NCBI GenBank assembly: GCA_016871515.1 | Contig: VHDE01000021.1 | Span: 1 to 59,847, forward strand | Source: Verrucomicrobiota bacterium | Lineage (GTDB): Bacteria; Verrucomicrobiota; Verrucomicrobiia; Limisphaerales; SIBE01 | Direction of reading: 5' to 3' | Length of the DNA stretch: 59,847 bases | In this document: positions 7,909 to 17,755 of the stretch, in pieces | Layout of the letters: the number at the start of each line of letters is the position of its first letter | Numbering within the stretch: the first letter of the stretch is position 1 | Notes under the pieces: generated by a model | The model's input: only the letters and a program-made list of their open reading frames with translations | What the model was told of the DNA's origin: nothing | Database searches by the model: none | Translations under genes and position numbers: made by a program

Positions 7909-9372
7909 TTAAGCCAAAATACCGCGCACAACTTCACCCTCGCCCGCAGGACCGATCAGTTTTTGCTCCAGACCTTGCGATCGAAAACTGAGCTTATGCG
8001 CATCCAAACCGAGAAGATGAAGAATGGTGGTCTGCAGATCGCGGACTGAGACTTTGTTTTCCGCCACGCTATAACCCAATTCATCGGTCTCGCCGTAACT
8101 AATGCCCGGCTGGATGCCTCCGCCCGCCATCCAGATCGTGAAACAATGCGGATGATGATCGCGCCCAAGAAAGATCGAGCCGCCGCGCGCTTCGTTCATC
8201 GGCGTGCGACCAAACTCGCCGCCCCAGATGACAAGCGTCTGCTCCAACAGTCCACGCTGTTTCAAATCTTTGATGAGAGCAGTCATGGGACGGTCCACAT
8301 CCCGGCATTTCTTCGGAAATTGGTTGAGCAGATCGTCACCCGTCCCGGTGCCATGGATGTCCCAGCCCCAGTCGTAAAGCTGGACGTAACGGACGCCACG
8401 CTCGATGAGACGGCGCGCGAGCAAGCAATTGTTCGCGAAGCTGCCCTCGCCAGGTTTCGCCCCGTACAGTTCTCGCGTGTGGGCGGGTTCCTTCGAAATA
8501 TCCATGACCTCGGGCACGGAGATCTGCATGCGATAGGCTAACTCGTATTGAGCGATGCGCGTCAATGTTTCAGGATCGCCGAAGCGTTGCGCTTCGATTT
8601 CATTGAGCTGATTCAGGGCATCGAGCGTGCGGCGGCGGCTGGACCGGTCCATGCCCGCTGGGTTGTTCGCAAATAGAATCGGTTCGCCTGCTGAGCGGCA
8701 TTGCACGCCCTGGTAAACGGACGGGAGAAAGCCGCTTCCCCAAAGGCTCTTTCCGCCGGTCGGGTCCGTTCCGCCGGAAAGCAGCACAACGAAGCCTGGC
8801 AAATCCTGATTCTCGGCGCCAAGCCCGTAAGTCAGCCACGAACCCATCGACGCCGAGCCAGCCCGCGGCGCGCCCGTGTAAATGAACAATTCGGCGGGAG
8901 CGTGATTGAATTGATCGGTAAAGACAGACTTGATGATCGCCACATCATCCACAATTTCGGAAAAGTGCGGCAACGTTTCCGTGACCCACGATCCGCATTG
9001 GCCATGCTGAGAGAATTTATATGGAGAACCGAGCATCTTCGGAACGCCTTTGATAAAGGCAAAGCGTTGCCCTTTCAGCAGCTCCTCTGGGCACGGCTTC
9101 AAATGCAACTCGGCCAGTTTGGGTTTCCAATCAAACAGATCGAGCGACGGCGGCGCTCCGGACATGTGCAGATAAATCACCGCCTTTGCCTTCGGCGCAA
9201 AATGCGAGGGACGCAGCGCCAGCGGATTTTCCGGACGCGCCACGCTCGCGCGCGTTCGATTGCTCTGAGAGAGAAGCCCGCCCAGAGCAATCGTTCCAAG
9301 ACTGACGCCCGCCTGCTTGAAGAATTGCCGGCGGGTCACTGAGCGAATTCGAGCAAGATGGGTTTCGTTCAT
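7909..9372 (-). CDS. DUF1501 protein, Tat-exported
   Basis: A 487-aa DUF1501 protein, a sulfatase-like fold of unknown function abundant in Planctomycetota and Verrucomicrobiota. The Tat signal is at the N-terminus (TRRQFFKQAGVSLGTIALGG). Family landmarks are YLHMSGAPPSLDLFDWKP, FKFSQHGQCGSWVTETLPH-type region, the GGEFGRTP motif, GRDHHPHCFTIWMAGGGI and the C-terminal DLQTTILHLLGLD. The start is the ATG at 9372, preceded by AGGGAGG three bases away. That ATG overlaps the stop of the small upstream gene as ATGA, so the two are translationally coupled. The DUF1549/DUF1553 partner is two genes upstream, the usual pairing. Confidence 0.93.
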   Translation of the reverse strand: MNETHLARIRSVTRRQFFKQAGVSLGTIALGGLLSQSNRTRASVARPENPLALRPSHFAPKAKAVIYLHMSGAPPSLDLFDWKPKLAELHLKPCPEELLKGQRFAFIKGVPKMLGSPYKFSQHGQCGSWVTETLPHFSEIVDDVAIIKSVFTDQFNHAPAELFIYTGAPRAGSASMGSWLTYGLGAENQDLPGFVVLLSGGTDPTGGKSLWGSGFLPSVYQGVQCRSAGEPILFANNPAGMDRSSRRRTLDALNQLNEIEAQRFGDPETLTRIAQYELAYRMQISVPEVMDISKEPAHTRELYGAKPGEGSFANNCLLARRLIERGVRYVQLYDWGWDIHGTGTGDDLLNQFPKKCRDVDRPMTALIKDLKQRGLLEQTLVIWGGEFGRTPMNEARGGSIFLGRDHHPHCFTIWMAGGGIQPGISYGETDELGYSVAENKVSVRDLQTTILHLLGLDAHKLSFRSQGLEQKLIGPAGEGEVVRGILA

Positions 9373-9629
9373 AATCCTCCCTTACGTCGTTTGGTTCCGT
9401 TTGGACCGGACCTGGACCGGTCGCTAACCTCGGCGATCTCCGAGATAGAAATAATGCTAAACGGATGCTCATCAGCCTTCGGTGTCACGATGATTGTATC
9501 AGGGTCGTTGGTAAAGGGCAGGTTCTCTCTATGCTCGATCACCAAAGCTTTTCCGCTGGTCAAATGAAGGCCGAAAGGCCGGAAAGCCTTGGGCGAATCA
9601 TAGAACTCCCGAAGGGCCGTTTTTGTCAT
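9369..9629 (-). CDS. Small FRPF-type conserved protein
   Basis: An 86-aa cytoplasmic protein without signal or membrane segment. It shares with the product at 44021-44254 the pattern F(R/K)PF-x-L-x-L-(S/T)-(S/T)G followed by a short charged strand, a central acidic turn and a hydrophobic II.I strand; here the start of the pattern is AFRPFGLHLTSGKALVIEHR. Such small proteins are frequent in Planctomycetota and Verrucomicrobiota and have no assigned role. The stop overlaps the DUF1501 start (ATGA), and the gene lies 33 bases after the cytochrome-type gene, so it sits inside that operon. The charged C-terminus (SRSGPNGTKRRKGGL) overlaps the DUF1501 ribosome binding site. Confidence 0.75.
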   Translation of the reverse strand: MTKTALREFYDSPKAFRPFGLHLTSGKALVIEHRENLPFTNDPDTIIVTPKADEHPFSIISISEIAEVSDRSRSGPNGTKRRKGGL

Positions 9630-9662
9630 AACATTATATTTCAGCTCAGGGCTTGGAGCAGC

Positions 9663-12600
9663 TTATCCCTTTGTCAGCACCCCGTCCAAATTCAACAGCA
9701 CATTCGCTACCGATGTCCAAGCCGCTGCTTCGGCAGCGCTCAAACCCTCTGGTAACGGCCCACGCGGTTCGGTGGCGAGCTTCTTCGCGTCGTCCTCGTG
9801 TTGCTGATAATGCGCCAGTTCTTTTTCAAAGTGTTCAAGCAAGACACGCGTTTGATTCCCGTCGGCTGGCCGGGAAAGACAAAGCTGCAATCCATAACGA
9901 ATCCGATCGGCTGGCGTAGGACCGCCCTCGCTGACCAGGCGCCTGCCCAGCGCTTGCGATGCTTCGACATAAACCGGGTCGTTCATTGTCACGAACGCTT
10001 GCAATGGCGTATTCGTGTGAATGCGACGAACGGTGCAATTCTCCCGGCTCGGTGCATCAAACGTCGCCATGCTTGGATAGGGCACCGTGCGCCGCCAGAA
10101 CGTATAGAGACCGCGGCGATAGCGGTCTTCGCCTTTGCTGGTCGCCCATGTGCGCTCGCCATTGAACGCCGCGCGCCAGAGGCCATCGGGTTGATAAGGA
10201 TAAACAGATGGACCCCCAACCTTTCGGCTGAGCAATCCGCTCAGCGCCAGCGCCTGGTCGCGGACGGTTTCAGCATCCAGCCGCAAACGCGGACCACGTG
10301 AATAGAGGCGGTTCGCTGGGTCTTTCTGCAGCAATTCGGGTGTCAACAGCGAACTTTGCTGATAGGTCGCGCTCATCACGATGAGCTTCAACAGCGCTTT
10401 CATATTCCAACCGCTCTCGCGAAATTCAACGGCTAGCCAGTCGAGCAACTGCGGATGACTCGGCAATGTCCCTTGCGTCCCAAAATCTTCTTCAGTCTCA
10501 ACAATGCCTGCGCCGAAAAGCCGCGCCCACATTCGGTTCACCGCGACGCGTGCCGTCAGTGGATTGTCTCGGTGAATGAGCCATCGCGCCAAACCAAACC
10601 GGTTGCGGGGCGCTTGCTCGGGCATCTGATGAAATGTTCCGAGGATGCCCGGCTCCAGTTTTTCACCTGGATCGAGAAAATTCCCCTTGTTCAACAAATG
10701 CGTCTTGCGGCGTTTGTCCTCGGCCACTTCGCGCAAGATTGGAAGAGCGACCGGCTTGACGCCATCCAGTTCTTTGCGCAGTTCGGCCAGACGTTCGTTG
10801 ACCTTCGTCAACGACGGCGCGAAGGCGCGGTAATAATTGGCCAGTTCCTTCTGCTGTTCGTCCGTTCGTTCAGCAGTGCCAACAGCCAGAATCTGTTTAA
10901 TTTTCTCCGGCGTTTCACGCACCGGCAAGGGCTGCGTCGTGGCCGAGACTCGAAATCGCCCGAGCGTTTGGTTCGTGCCGTTCCTTTGAACAAGCGTAAT
11001 AGCCAGCAACGAACCGGCATCGCCTAGGGCACCTTCCTTAAATTCGAAGGAAGCCGCATAGACGCCGTTCGTCCGAGCGCCGATGCTCCAGCCCGACTTC
11101 GCGTCGGTATTCCCATCAATGGCTTTGGCCACATCGAAATCCTTTTCACTGAAAGTGGCCGACGCGTTCTGAAGTTTAAGCGTTTTCTCCTCTGGCACAC
11201 GGAAATGAACGAATGGCGTCGGCGCTGGGCCAGTCGTCTTGTCCCAGACCTTTTTTCGTTCGCCGTCGAGAGCGAGGACCTTGAAATCGGTGAGGCGCGT
11301 TCCCAAACCCCGGTCCGTACGATTCCAAACGATGATTTCCTCGATGGGCGTGTCCGAACCCAGATCGACTTCCCACCACGGATTTTCCTCCGGTTCAGTC
11401 AGTGTCGTCGAACCGGCCGCGAAATCACCATCGGTCTTGCCATCAATTGCCCGCGCGGCGCTTGCATCGTTGCTTGCGCTCGATTGCGACGCTTGGCCTT
11501 CGCGCGCCACATTCTCCGAACCATTGAACACTTGCACTTCCGCCAACGACAAAATGCGCCGGCCACCGGGCAGTTCAACCCGAATAAAGCGCGCGCTCGG
11601 CGGCTTGGTTTTCGGCGATCGAACCGAAACTTGAAACTCGTTTAGCACAAACTTTCCGGAGTCGGCGGCGCGGCCAGGACCGTTCTTGGGCAGGCTGATG
11701 TCGGGCAGCACTTCGAGACGAAACGCGGTGACGTTCGTCAACTCAGTCTGAATCTGAAGCGCGTAAGTGTCGCTTTCGGGCGAAGCGCCGCCAACGAGCG
11801 CGGAATTATCCGGCAGCGGCACAACCGTCGCGCCGCCCAGCGACTTAGCTTGAGCGACTGGCAGTTGAATCCAGGGAAACGCATTCGTTTGCGCGGATTC
11901 CCAAGCGGCCAGCGCGGCCTCGAATTCGGGTGTGGAACGATTGCGCGCTTTTTCCAGTTCGGCGATCTGTGACTTCAGTTTTTCCGTTTTGCTGCGTTCG
12001 GCAGGAGTCGGCAATGGAAGTGTCGGTTTTTCGTCCGGTTGATCATTGTCTTCGGTCTGATTGAAGAACGCGTAGAATTGGTAGTATTCCTTTTGCGTGA
12101 TCGGATCGTACTTGTGCGTGTGACATTGGGCGCAACCAAGAGTCAGGCCCATCCAAATCTGCGCGGTGGTATTGGCCCGATCCTTCACCGCGGCAACTCG
12201 GAATTCCTCGTCATCTGTCCCGCCTTCCGTGTTTGTCATGGTATTGCGATGAAAGGCTGTAGCGATGAGTTGATCTTGGGCCGGATTCGGCAATAGATCG
12301 CCCGCGAGTTGTTCCATGGTGAACTGGTCGAACGGCATGTTCCGATTCAGCGCGCCAATCACCCAGTCGCGCCAAGGCCAAATATTGGGCCGCAGCGGGT
12401 CCGATCCATAGCCGGCCGAATCGGCGTAACGCGCGAGATCCAGCCAAACTCGCGCCCAACGCTCGCCATACGCCGGAGAACTCAACAAGCGATCCACAAG
12501 ACGCTCGTAAGCTTCGGCGTGATTGTCCTGAGCAAACGCTTCCACTTCACCCAGTGACGGTGGCAAACCTGTCAAATCCAGAGACAGGCGGCGAATGAGC

Positions 12601-13154
12601 GCATAGCGGTCCGCGGTCGAGGCTGGCGCCAAACCATGCTTTTCAAGTTTCTCCAGGATGAAGTTATCGATGGGATTCCGTGGCCATAAAGCAGCTTTCA
12701 CTTCTGTCACGGAAGGCCGTTTCGGCTTCACGAACGCCCAATGCGGAGAATAAGCGGCGCCTTGCGCAATCCATCGTTTCAACAATACGATCTCCGATTC
12801 TTTCAGCGGGTGCCCCGCTTCGGGTGGTGGCATGATGTCGTCGGGATCGTTCGCGGTCACACGCCGGACGAGTTCGCTTTCGGTCACACTGCCCGCCGCG
12901 ATGGCGCGCGTCCCCTTGCGCTCTTTGACAGCTTCGTCCCGCAAATCCAACCGAAGTTTGGCTTTGCGGCTGCCTTCGTCCGGCCCATGACAACTGAAGC
13001 AGCGCGACGAGAGGATTGGACGGATTTGCGATGAAAAATCGATCGCGTCGGCGGATTGCTCCTCTGCCCGGACAAACCAGATGTTCAGCGACAAAACGGA
13101 CCAAAGGACCACGCCATGTCTAAGTTCGAAAATTGCACGATTCATGAGCGCCAT
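9663..13154 (-). CDS. PSCyt1-DUF1549-DUF1553 cytochrome-type exported protein
   Basis: A large exported protein (about 1163 aa). After a signal peptide ([15 protein letters not shown]) comes a planctomycete-type cytochrome domain with heme motif CFSCH (residues 52-56), then DUF1549 with a second heme-type motif CAQCH, a central discoidin-like (F5/8 type C) region with [20 protein letters not shown], and DUF1553 at the C-terminus with [20 protein letters not shown]. The start is the ATG at 13154, with GGAGG eight bases upstream; the open frame runs further upstream but lacks family sequence. It heads the set with the FRPF-type protein and DUF1501. Such pairs are thought to act in the periplasm, with unknown substrates; the role of the heme motifs is inferred from the family. 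Confidence 0.92.
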   Translation of the reverse strand: MALMNRAIFELRHGVVLWSVLSLNIWFVRAEEQSADAIDFSSQIRPILSSRCFSCHGPDEGSRKAKLRLDLRDEAVKERKGTRAIAAGSVTESELVRRVTANDPDDIMPPPEAGHPLKESEIVLLKRWIAQGAAYSPHWAFVKPKRPSVTEVKAALWPRNPIDNFILEKLEKHGLAPASTADRYALIRRLSLDLTGLPPSLGEVEAFAQDNHAEAYERLVDRLLSSPAYGERWARVWLDLARYADSAGYGSDPLRPNIWPWRDWVIGALNRNMPFDQFTMEQLAGDLLPNPAQDQLIATAFHRNTMTNTEGGTDDEEFRVAAVKDRANTTAQIWMGLTLGCAQCHTHKYDPITQKEYYQFYAFFNQTEDNDQPDEKPTLPLPTPAERSKTEKLKSQIAELEKARNRSTPEFEAALAAWESAQTNAFPWIQLPVAQAKSLGGATVVPLPDNSALVGGASPESDTYALQIQTELTNVTAFRLEVLPDISLPKNGPGRAADSGKFVLNEFQVSVRSPKTKPPSARFIRVELPGGRRILSLAEVQVFNGSENVAREGQASQSSASNDASAARAIDGKTDGDFAAGSTTLTEPEENPWWEVDLGSDTPIEEIIVWNRTDRGLGTRLTDFKVLALDGERKKVWDKTTGPAPTPFVHFRVPEEKTLKLQNASATFSEKDFDVAKAIDGNTDAKSGWSIGARTNGVYAASFEFKEGALGDAGSLLAITLVQRNGTNQTLGRFRVSATTQPLPVRETPEKIKQILAVGTAERTDEQQKELANYYRAFAPSLTKVNERLAELRKELDGVKPVALPILREVAEDKRRKTHLLNKGNFLDPGEKLEPGILGTFHQMPEQAPRNRFGLARWLIHRDNPLTARVAVNRMWARLFGAGIVETEEDFGTQGTLPSHPQLLDWLAVEFRESGWNMKALLKLIVMSATYQQSSLLTPELLQKDPANRLYSRGPRLRLDAETVRDQALALSGLLSRKVGGPSVYPYQPDGLWRAAFNGERTWATSKGEDRYRRGLYTFWRRTVPYPSMATFDAPSRENCTVRRIHTNTPLQAFVTMNDPVYVEASQALGRRLVSEGGPTPADRIRYGLQLCLSRPADGNQTRVLLEHFEKELAHYQQHEDDAKKLATEPRGPLPEGLSAAEAAAWTSVANVLLNLDGVLTKG

Positions 13155-13239
13155 TACTTTATCCTCCACGAACGTTTGGCTCAAGGACGCTCTTTCGGTC
13201 ACCGCATGCTCTGCCCTAGCGCAGAGTTTCAGCCCGCTG

Positions 13240-14495
13240 TATCGCGGAGTTTTGATGTGCTTTGACGAAAAGAATGGGCGCTTGCTCTGGCAGCTCGTCG
13301 TGCCCAAACACGAAGAAGACCCTTACTTTGACTGGCCCAAATGCGGCATTTCATGACCGGCCACGGTGGAAGACGACCGCGTTTACATTGTCAGCAACCG
13401 TGGCGAAGTGATGTGTTTGGACGCGCTCGGAATGTCGAATGGCAACGATGGCCCCTACCGCGATGAAGGCGCTCACATGACACTCCGCGGCGCCAATGCG
13501 CCACCAGCGCCGCTCCAATCCGGCCCGCTCGACGCCGACCTCATCTGGCTATTCGACTTAACCACAGGCGCTGGAATTTGGTCTCACGACGCAGCACACA
13601 GCTCGATTCTTATCTACGGTCAGCATCTTTACCTCAATTCCGGGACAGGGGTGGACAACACCACAAGCGCATTCGCACGCCAGACGCTCCGAGTTTGGTG
13701 GTGCTTGATAAGACGAGCGGGCGGCTGATCGCTCGCGATGACGAGCAAATGGCGCCGCGCATTTTCCACTCCACATGGTCAGCGCCATCGCTGGGCGAAA
13801 TCAAGGGCCGACCGTTGATCTTCTTCGCTGGAGGCGACGGGATCGTTTAGGCGTTTGAACCTGTTTCGGGTCGAACCGGCTCGACGGACAGAGTGTCGGG
13901 TGAAGGTCCGCAAAAGCTGAAGAAAGTCTGGCAGTTCGATTTCGATCCGGGCGCGCCGAAGGAAAATGTCCATCGTTACAACACCAATCGGCGCGAAGGC
14001 CCGAGCAAGATCTACGGAATGCCTGTCTTTCACCGGAATCGTATCTACGTCGCGGGCGGCGGCGACCTTTTCTGGGGCAAAAATGAGGCGTGGCTCAAGT
14101 GCATTGACGCAGCCAAGACCGGCGACATTACCGGCACGGGAGAGATTTGGCCGTACCGGCTCGAACGTCACGTGATGTCCACGCCCGCGATTCATGATGG
14201 CCTCGTCTTCATTGCAGATTGCGGCCGGAAGTTCCATTGTGTCGATGCCGGCACTGGCCAAGCGCATTGGACGCATGAAATTGAAGGCGAAGTTTGGGCG
14301 TCGCCATTGGTCGCGGACGGGAAGGTTTATCTCGGAACAAGAAGCGGAGCATTTTGGGTACTTGCTGCCGCCAAGGAAAAGAAGATTCTCGCCCACATAG
14401 AACTCAAAGTTCCCATCAGCGCGACGGTTACCTCGGCAAACAGCGCCTTGTACGTCGCGACGATGACCGATCTCTACGCTGTTCACTCCCCGTGA
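13240..14495 (+). pseudogene. Decayed PQQ-type beta-propeller protein
   Basis: Fragments in two frames spell a PQQ-like WD/beta-propeller protein: GRLLWQLVVPKHEEDPYFDW, then DRVYIVSNRGEVMCLDALG, GIWSHDAAHSSILIYGQHLY, RIRTPDAPSLVVLDKTSGRL, RNRIYVAGGGDLFWGKNEAW, and EGEVWASPLVADGKVYLGTR to ALYVATMTDLYAVHSP. The frame is broken by a TGA at 13354-13356, a one-base deletion near 13660, and a TAG at 13848-13850; coding resembles the family again right after each break. The 5' part is also missing, its place taken by DNA upstream of the divergent cytochrome-type gene. Relatives are exported proteins that co-occur with DUF1501-type genes. Three separate lesions make decay, not sequencing error, the likely cause. 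Confidence 0.85.
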
Positions 14496-14503
14496 AAAGG
14501 GCG

Positions 14504-14541
14504 GTAGCGCAGATTTTCCAGTACTTTCCAGTCTGCGCTAC
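14504..14541. repeat. Hairpin after the decayed propeller gene
   Basis: GTAGCGCAGA and TCTGCGCTAC form a perfect 10-bp inverted repeat around an 18-base loop that itself repeats TTTCCAGTA. It has no T-tract, so it is more like a REP-type palindrome than a terminator. Confidence 0.6.
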
Positions 14542-14686
14542 GAGCATCATCATTCATCATTCATTCATGGGTCGTGGCACACGAATGGTTTTGTGAGAAA
14601 AGCGGGGTGATTTGGCCAGTACAAATTTTTGTCCCATATGAGACAAAACTTTGCACCTCGTCCTTTTTCTCGCTCGCTCGATGACA

Positions 14687-16036
14687 TCAGAGAGTCCATC
14701 CGGCCCGGCATGGTGGATTGACGTATTGGTTCGCTTCCTGAGAATTTGTGAACTTCGTGTTTTGCGCATCCCATTCGAGCTTAGTTCCCGGCATCTTAAT
14801 CGCAATGATGCCGAGCATCGCGATCTCGGTCAGTGGCCCGCCGTACGAGAAGTCCGAACCGGCCTTTTTGCCATCGCGAATAGCCTGCAACCAGTCGCTT
14901 TGGTGCCCCTTGACTCTTGGAAGCTGCTTCTCCGGTTGTTGATAAGCCTTCATCTTCTCCTCCGGAATAATACGAACTCCGCCCGCTCCGTGGGATCCGT
15001 ACGTGATCGTTCCCTTGTCACCGATCACTACGGCGCCTGTCTCGACGCTCTTCTTGTCTGCTTCCAGTTCCGGAGGCCGTGGGATTCGCTCCGTTCCGCT
15101 GTACCAATGCATCGTGATTGGTCCGCGTCTGTCTTTGGCTGGAAATTCGAACGTAATCTTTTCCCCTTTGGGGAATGCGTCGCCCTGAGTTTTCGGGTCG
15201 TAATCCTTCACCTCAGCCCGAATTGAGGAAGGCGCTCCAAGGTCTAAAGCCCAGAACACGGGATCAACGACGTGACAGACCCAATCTCCGACCGTGCCGT
15301 TACCGAATGGAACCCAGCCGCGCCAACTGCCCGGGAGATAGACCGGATGATAAGGTCTGAATTGAGCGGGACCAAGCCACAGGTCCCAATCCAATGTTTC
15401 CGGCACTGCATGCTGCTCCTTTAGCCGCGCGAGATTGTCGATGCCCGAATTCACTCCGGCACATCCGGCGTGAATCGTGTGGACTTTGCCAATCGCGCCA
15501 TCCCAAATCCATTCACAGAATTGCCGGATCGTCTCGGATGAGTGGCCTTGGTTTCCGAGTTGTGTGACTACCTTGTGTTCCTGGGCAGCCTTCATTAATT
15601 GCCGCACTTCATGGACCGAGTGAGCGAGCGGCTTCTCACAATAGACATGCTTTCCACGTTTGATAGCCGCCATTGCCGCAACGGCATGCGTATGATCCGG
15701 AGTGGCAACGACCACTGCGTCGATGCTCTTTTCCATTTCGTCGAACATCTTGCGAAAGTCCCGGTATTGCTTTGCGTTTGGGAATTTTTTGAATGTTTGG
15801 GCCGAGTGCCGCACATCGACGTCGCATAGCGCCACGATGTTGTTATTGGCAGCGACGGCATTAATGTCCGCCGCGCCCATACCGCCGACACCAATACCGG
15901 CGATATTGAGCTTCTCGCTGGGTGGAGTCGCTCCGCCTGCTACAACGTGGCGCGGCACAATGGAAAGTCCGGCTGTCAGTGATCCAGCTGCAGCCAAGAA
16001 CGAGCGGCGCGACAGAGTGGTTCGATTCCTCGTCAT
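14687..16036 (-). CDS. Gfo/Idh/MocA oxidoreductase, Tat-exported
   Basis: A 449-aa NAD(P)-dependent sugar-type oxidoreductase. A Tat signal (SRRSFLAAAGSLTAGLSIVP) is followed by the Rossmann motif GIGVGGMGAADI, DAVVVATPDHTHAVAA, the catalytic-region motif EKPLAHSVHEVR, and the C-terminal alpha/beta domain with GWVPFGNGTVGDWVCHVVDP. Members of this exported subgroup are plentiful in the phylum and act on sugars or sugar acids; the substrate here is unknown. The start is the ATG at 16036, preceded by AGGAG six bases away. It looks monocistronic. The broken relative at 6552-7735 belongs to the same broad family but is not a recent copy. Confidence 0.93.
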   Translation of the reverse strand: MTRNRTTLSRRSFLAAAGSLTAGLSIVPRHVVAGGATPPSEKLNIAGIGVGGMGAADINAVAANNNIVALCDVDVRHSAQTFKKFPNAKQYRDFRKMFDEMEKSIDAVVVATPDHTHAVAAMAAIKRGKHVYCEKPLAHSVHEVRQLMKAAQEHKVVTQLGNQGHSSETIRQFCEWIWDGAIGKVHTIHAGCAGVNSGIDNLARLKEQHAVPETLDWDLWLGPAQFRPYHPVYLPGSWRGWVPFGNGTVGDWVCHVVDPVFWALDLGAPSSIRAEVKDYDPKTQGDAFPKGEKITFEFPAKDRRGPITMHWYSGTERIPRPPELEADKKSVETGAVVIGDKGTITYGSHGAGGVRIIPEEKMKAYQQPEKQLPRVKGHQSDWLQAIRDGKKAGSDFSYGGPLTEIAMLGIIAIKMPGTKLEWDAQNTKFTNSQEANQYVNPPCRAGWTL

Positions 16037-16396
16037 GATTAACTCCTGAATGGTTCTGGATCGGTCCGGTCGGAAGCGTTGCCAGAGCGGCCGTTCCAAT
16101 TGTCATTACGTTACTGAGCAAGTTCGGCGACTTCTTATCGGCATTATTTTGATTCGAGTCAACTTTCTTTGGCAGGCGCGGGTCAGCGGTTAAAATTGTT
16201 AAATGGGTTAAATCGTTAAATCGTTAAAATTCATTAAGGCAGCGGCACAATAGAAGCGATGGCAAAGCTGTGAATAATTTCCGAACTATCCGATAGACAA
16301 ATCTTATCTGAGAAGGGTATCAATCCGCTAGCGAGTTCCTAGCCGTTGACTCGTGCGGGGGGCAGAACTGGTGCAGCACTGGATCCGATTTGAATT
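16037..16396. other. Intergenic region with GTTAAA iterons
   Basis: No gene is seen. The notable content is a run of GTTAAA units at 16189-16238. The region lies between divergent genes and should hold both promoters. Confidence 0.5.
16189..16238. repeat. Five GTTAAA iterons
   Basis: GTTAAA occurs at 16189, 16198, 16207, 16215 and 16223, spaced 9, 9, 8 and 8 bases, with a degenerate CATTAA unit after them. Phased short repeats could be a binding array or a microsatellite; the sequence does not decide. Confidence 0.6.
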
Positions 16397-16738
16397 ATGA
16401 AAGTTGTTTTTGAATGTGAGACAGAGGTGGGAAAATGCGAGGACGCGTTAATCGAGGATTCCTCATTTGCGGGCGAAAGTTACGAACCATGGTCCGTAAT
16501 CGCTCATACGGTCGCGCTGCTGAATGGCTCGAAGCATATGCTCAAGATTGAGCAGCGTTGCTATCTGCGGCGGGGGGATCAGGTGCTGAACCAGACCTGG
16601 CTTAAACCGGAAGTGATCTTCGAGCCAATGCTCGGTGACAGCGCTGAGATGGAATCAATGGCTCGGCAGGTGCATAGCCAGTTCTTGGCCAAAGCCCGCT
16701 GTGAGATTCCGGAAAACTGTCTCGCCGCCACCTGCTGA
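16397..16738 (+). CDS. Small hypothetical protein
   Basis: A 113-aa product that I do not recognise. It has no signal peptide or membrane segment, five cysteines and an acidic N-terminal half (FECETEVGKCEDALIEDSSF). Codon use looks like that of the neighbouring real genes, and the start is an ATG in an otherwise empty interval, which is why I keep it. No Shine-Dalgarno sequence is evident. A repeat follows directly. It could be a lineage-specific gene or a chance frame. Confidence 0.5.
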   Translation: MKVVFECETEVGKCEDALIEDSSFAGESYEPWSVIAHTVALLNGSKHMLKIEQRCYLRRGDQVLNQTWLKPEVIFEPMLGDSAEMESMARQVHSQFLAKARCEIPENCLAATC

Positions 16739-16756
16739 ACGGTCAGCAGTCCGATC

Positions 16757-16843
16757 GTACGATAGGCGTCTCGCCTGTCCAGCATTTGGGCACACCAAGA
16801 CACACCAAGAGCAGGACAGGCCGGACGCGCTGTCCTGCCAACG
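16757..16843 (+). repeat. Family-E repeat
   Basis: AGGCGTCTCGCCTGTCCAGC and a facing GGACAGGCCGGACGCGCTGT segment form an imperfect inverted pair. Related units are at 33889-33963, 45486-45520 and 57954-58017. Confidence 0.6.
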
Positions 16844-16851
16844 TTTCGCCG

Positions 16852-17571
16852 TTAAAACCTGTAGTTCCAATCGTCGCGCGAATACTTTTCATCGACCAAT
16901 CGATCAACCGCTGGCTGCAGGATAGAATGGAAAGTCTCGGTTGCTTTCCAGGCTGCGCTTAGTGATCTCCTAATCGAGTCGGGAGGCACATTCAAATTCG
17001 TGACGAATCGGGCGTGGGGACGATTCTCGCGATAGGCCGGTTGCCGGGCAGGAATCGGCAGCAATTCAGTGAGCAACGACAAATCGAAATCCAGAAGGAA
17101 CGTTCCGTGAAAGAGCAGATAACGGCGTTTGCGCCTCTGAGCGTTCCCGGAGAATTTTAGTTTTCCAAGCGTGAGGTCCGTGTGGCCTTCGACGGTTACG
17201 GCAGCCTTTAAGATCGGCTCGAGCGCGACTTGGTGTCTCTTCATGATATAGACGTTCGTTTCACTGATGTTCAGGAGCGGGCTTGAATCCTGAATCCGGA
17301 GCACGAGCGAATAGTTGAGGCACCCGGGGCCTTGGACAACGGCGCCCCCTCCACTGCACCTTCGTAGGACCGGAATATTTCTCCGCCGACAAGCCTCGAG
17401 ATTCACTTCGGCGCCCGCTTGATTGGCAAAGCCCAGGACAACAAACGGCTGCGGCGCCGTCCAAAACCGGAGCACCTCATCTTCGCAACCATCCTCGCTC
17501 AAATCTATCAAAGCTTCATCACATGCAAGATTGGCGGCCGGCGAGCGGAAAGTTAAGTCCAGGTATTTCAT
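16852..17571 (-). CDS. Lipoate-protein ligase-like (BPL/LplA/LipB family)
   Basis: A 239-aa member of the biotin/lipoate ligase fold. Visible features are LRFWTAPQPFVVLGFANQ, the ligand-binding motif RRCSGGGAVVQGPGCLNYS, and the conserved lysine region LGKLKFSGNAQRRKRR followed by LLFHGTFLLD. The size and motifs suit a lipoate ligase or LipM-type octanoyltransferase. It is transcribed away from aceE, whose partner aceF encodes the lipoylated E2 subunit, so a role in modifying that protein is a reasonable inference. The start is the ATG at 17571 (MKYLDLTF); the longer open frame upstream has no family match and would run into the shared promoter region. No strong Shine-Dalgarno is seen. Confidence 0.88.
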   Translation of the reverse strand: MKYLDLTFRSPAANLACDEALIDLSEDGCEDEVLRFWTAPQPFVVLGFANQAGAEVNLEACRRRNIPVLRRCSGGGAVVQGPGCLNYSLVLRIQDSSPLLNISETNVYIMKRHQVALEPILKAAVTVEGHTDLTLGKLKFSGNAQRRKRRYLLFHGTFLLDFDLSLLTELLPIPARQPAYRENRPHARFVTNLNVPPDSIRRSLSAAWKATETFHSILQPAVDRLVDEKYSRDDWNYRF

Positions 17572-17755
17572 TTGGCAGCAATTGACGTATCGTATTTTTG
17601 ATACGGATCGATTGTCCACTCGCAATCGCACGATGCGCACGATCCGGTTTGGCTCGGTAGCGCGAATCTTCTGCTGATCCATTGTTCTGGCTTGCCAGAG
17701 ACAAAAATAAGTAGGCAACTCCGGGGTAATCCCGTATCCATACGCCAACATTACG

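Noticed and set aside
13779..14486. Long minus-strand open frame (235 codons)
   Set aside because: It lies antisense to the conserved part of the decayed propeller gene and has no domain.
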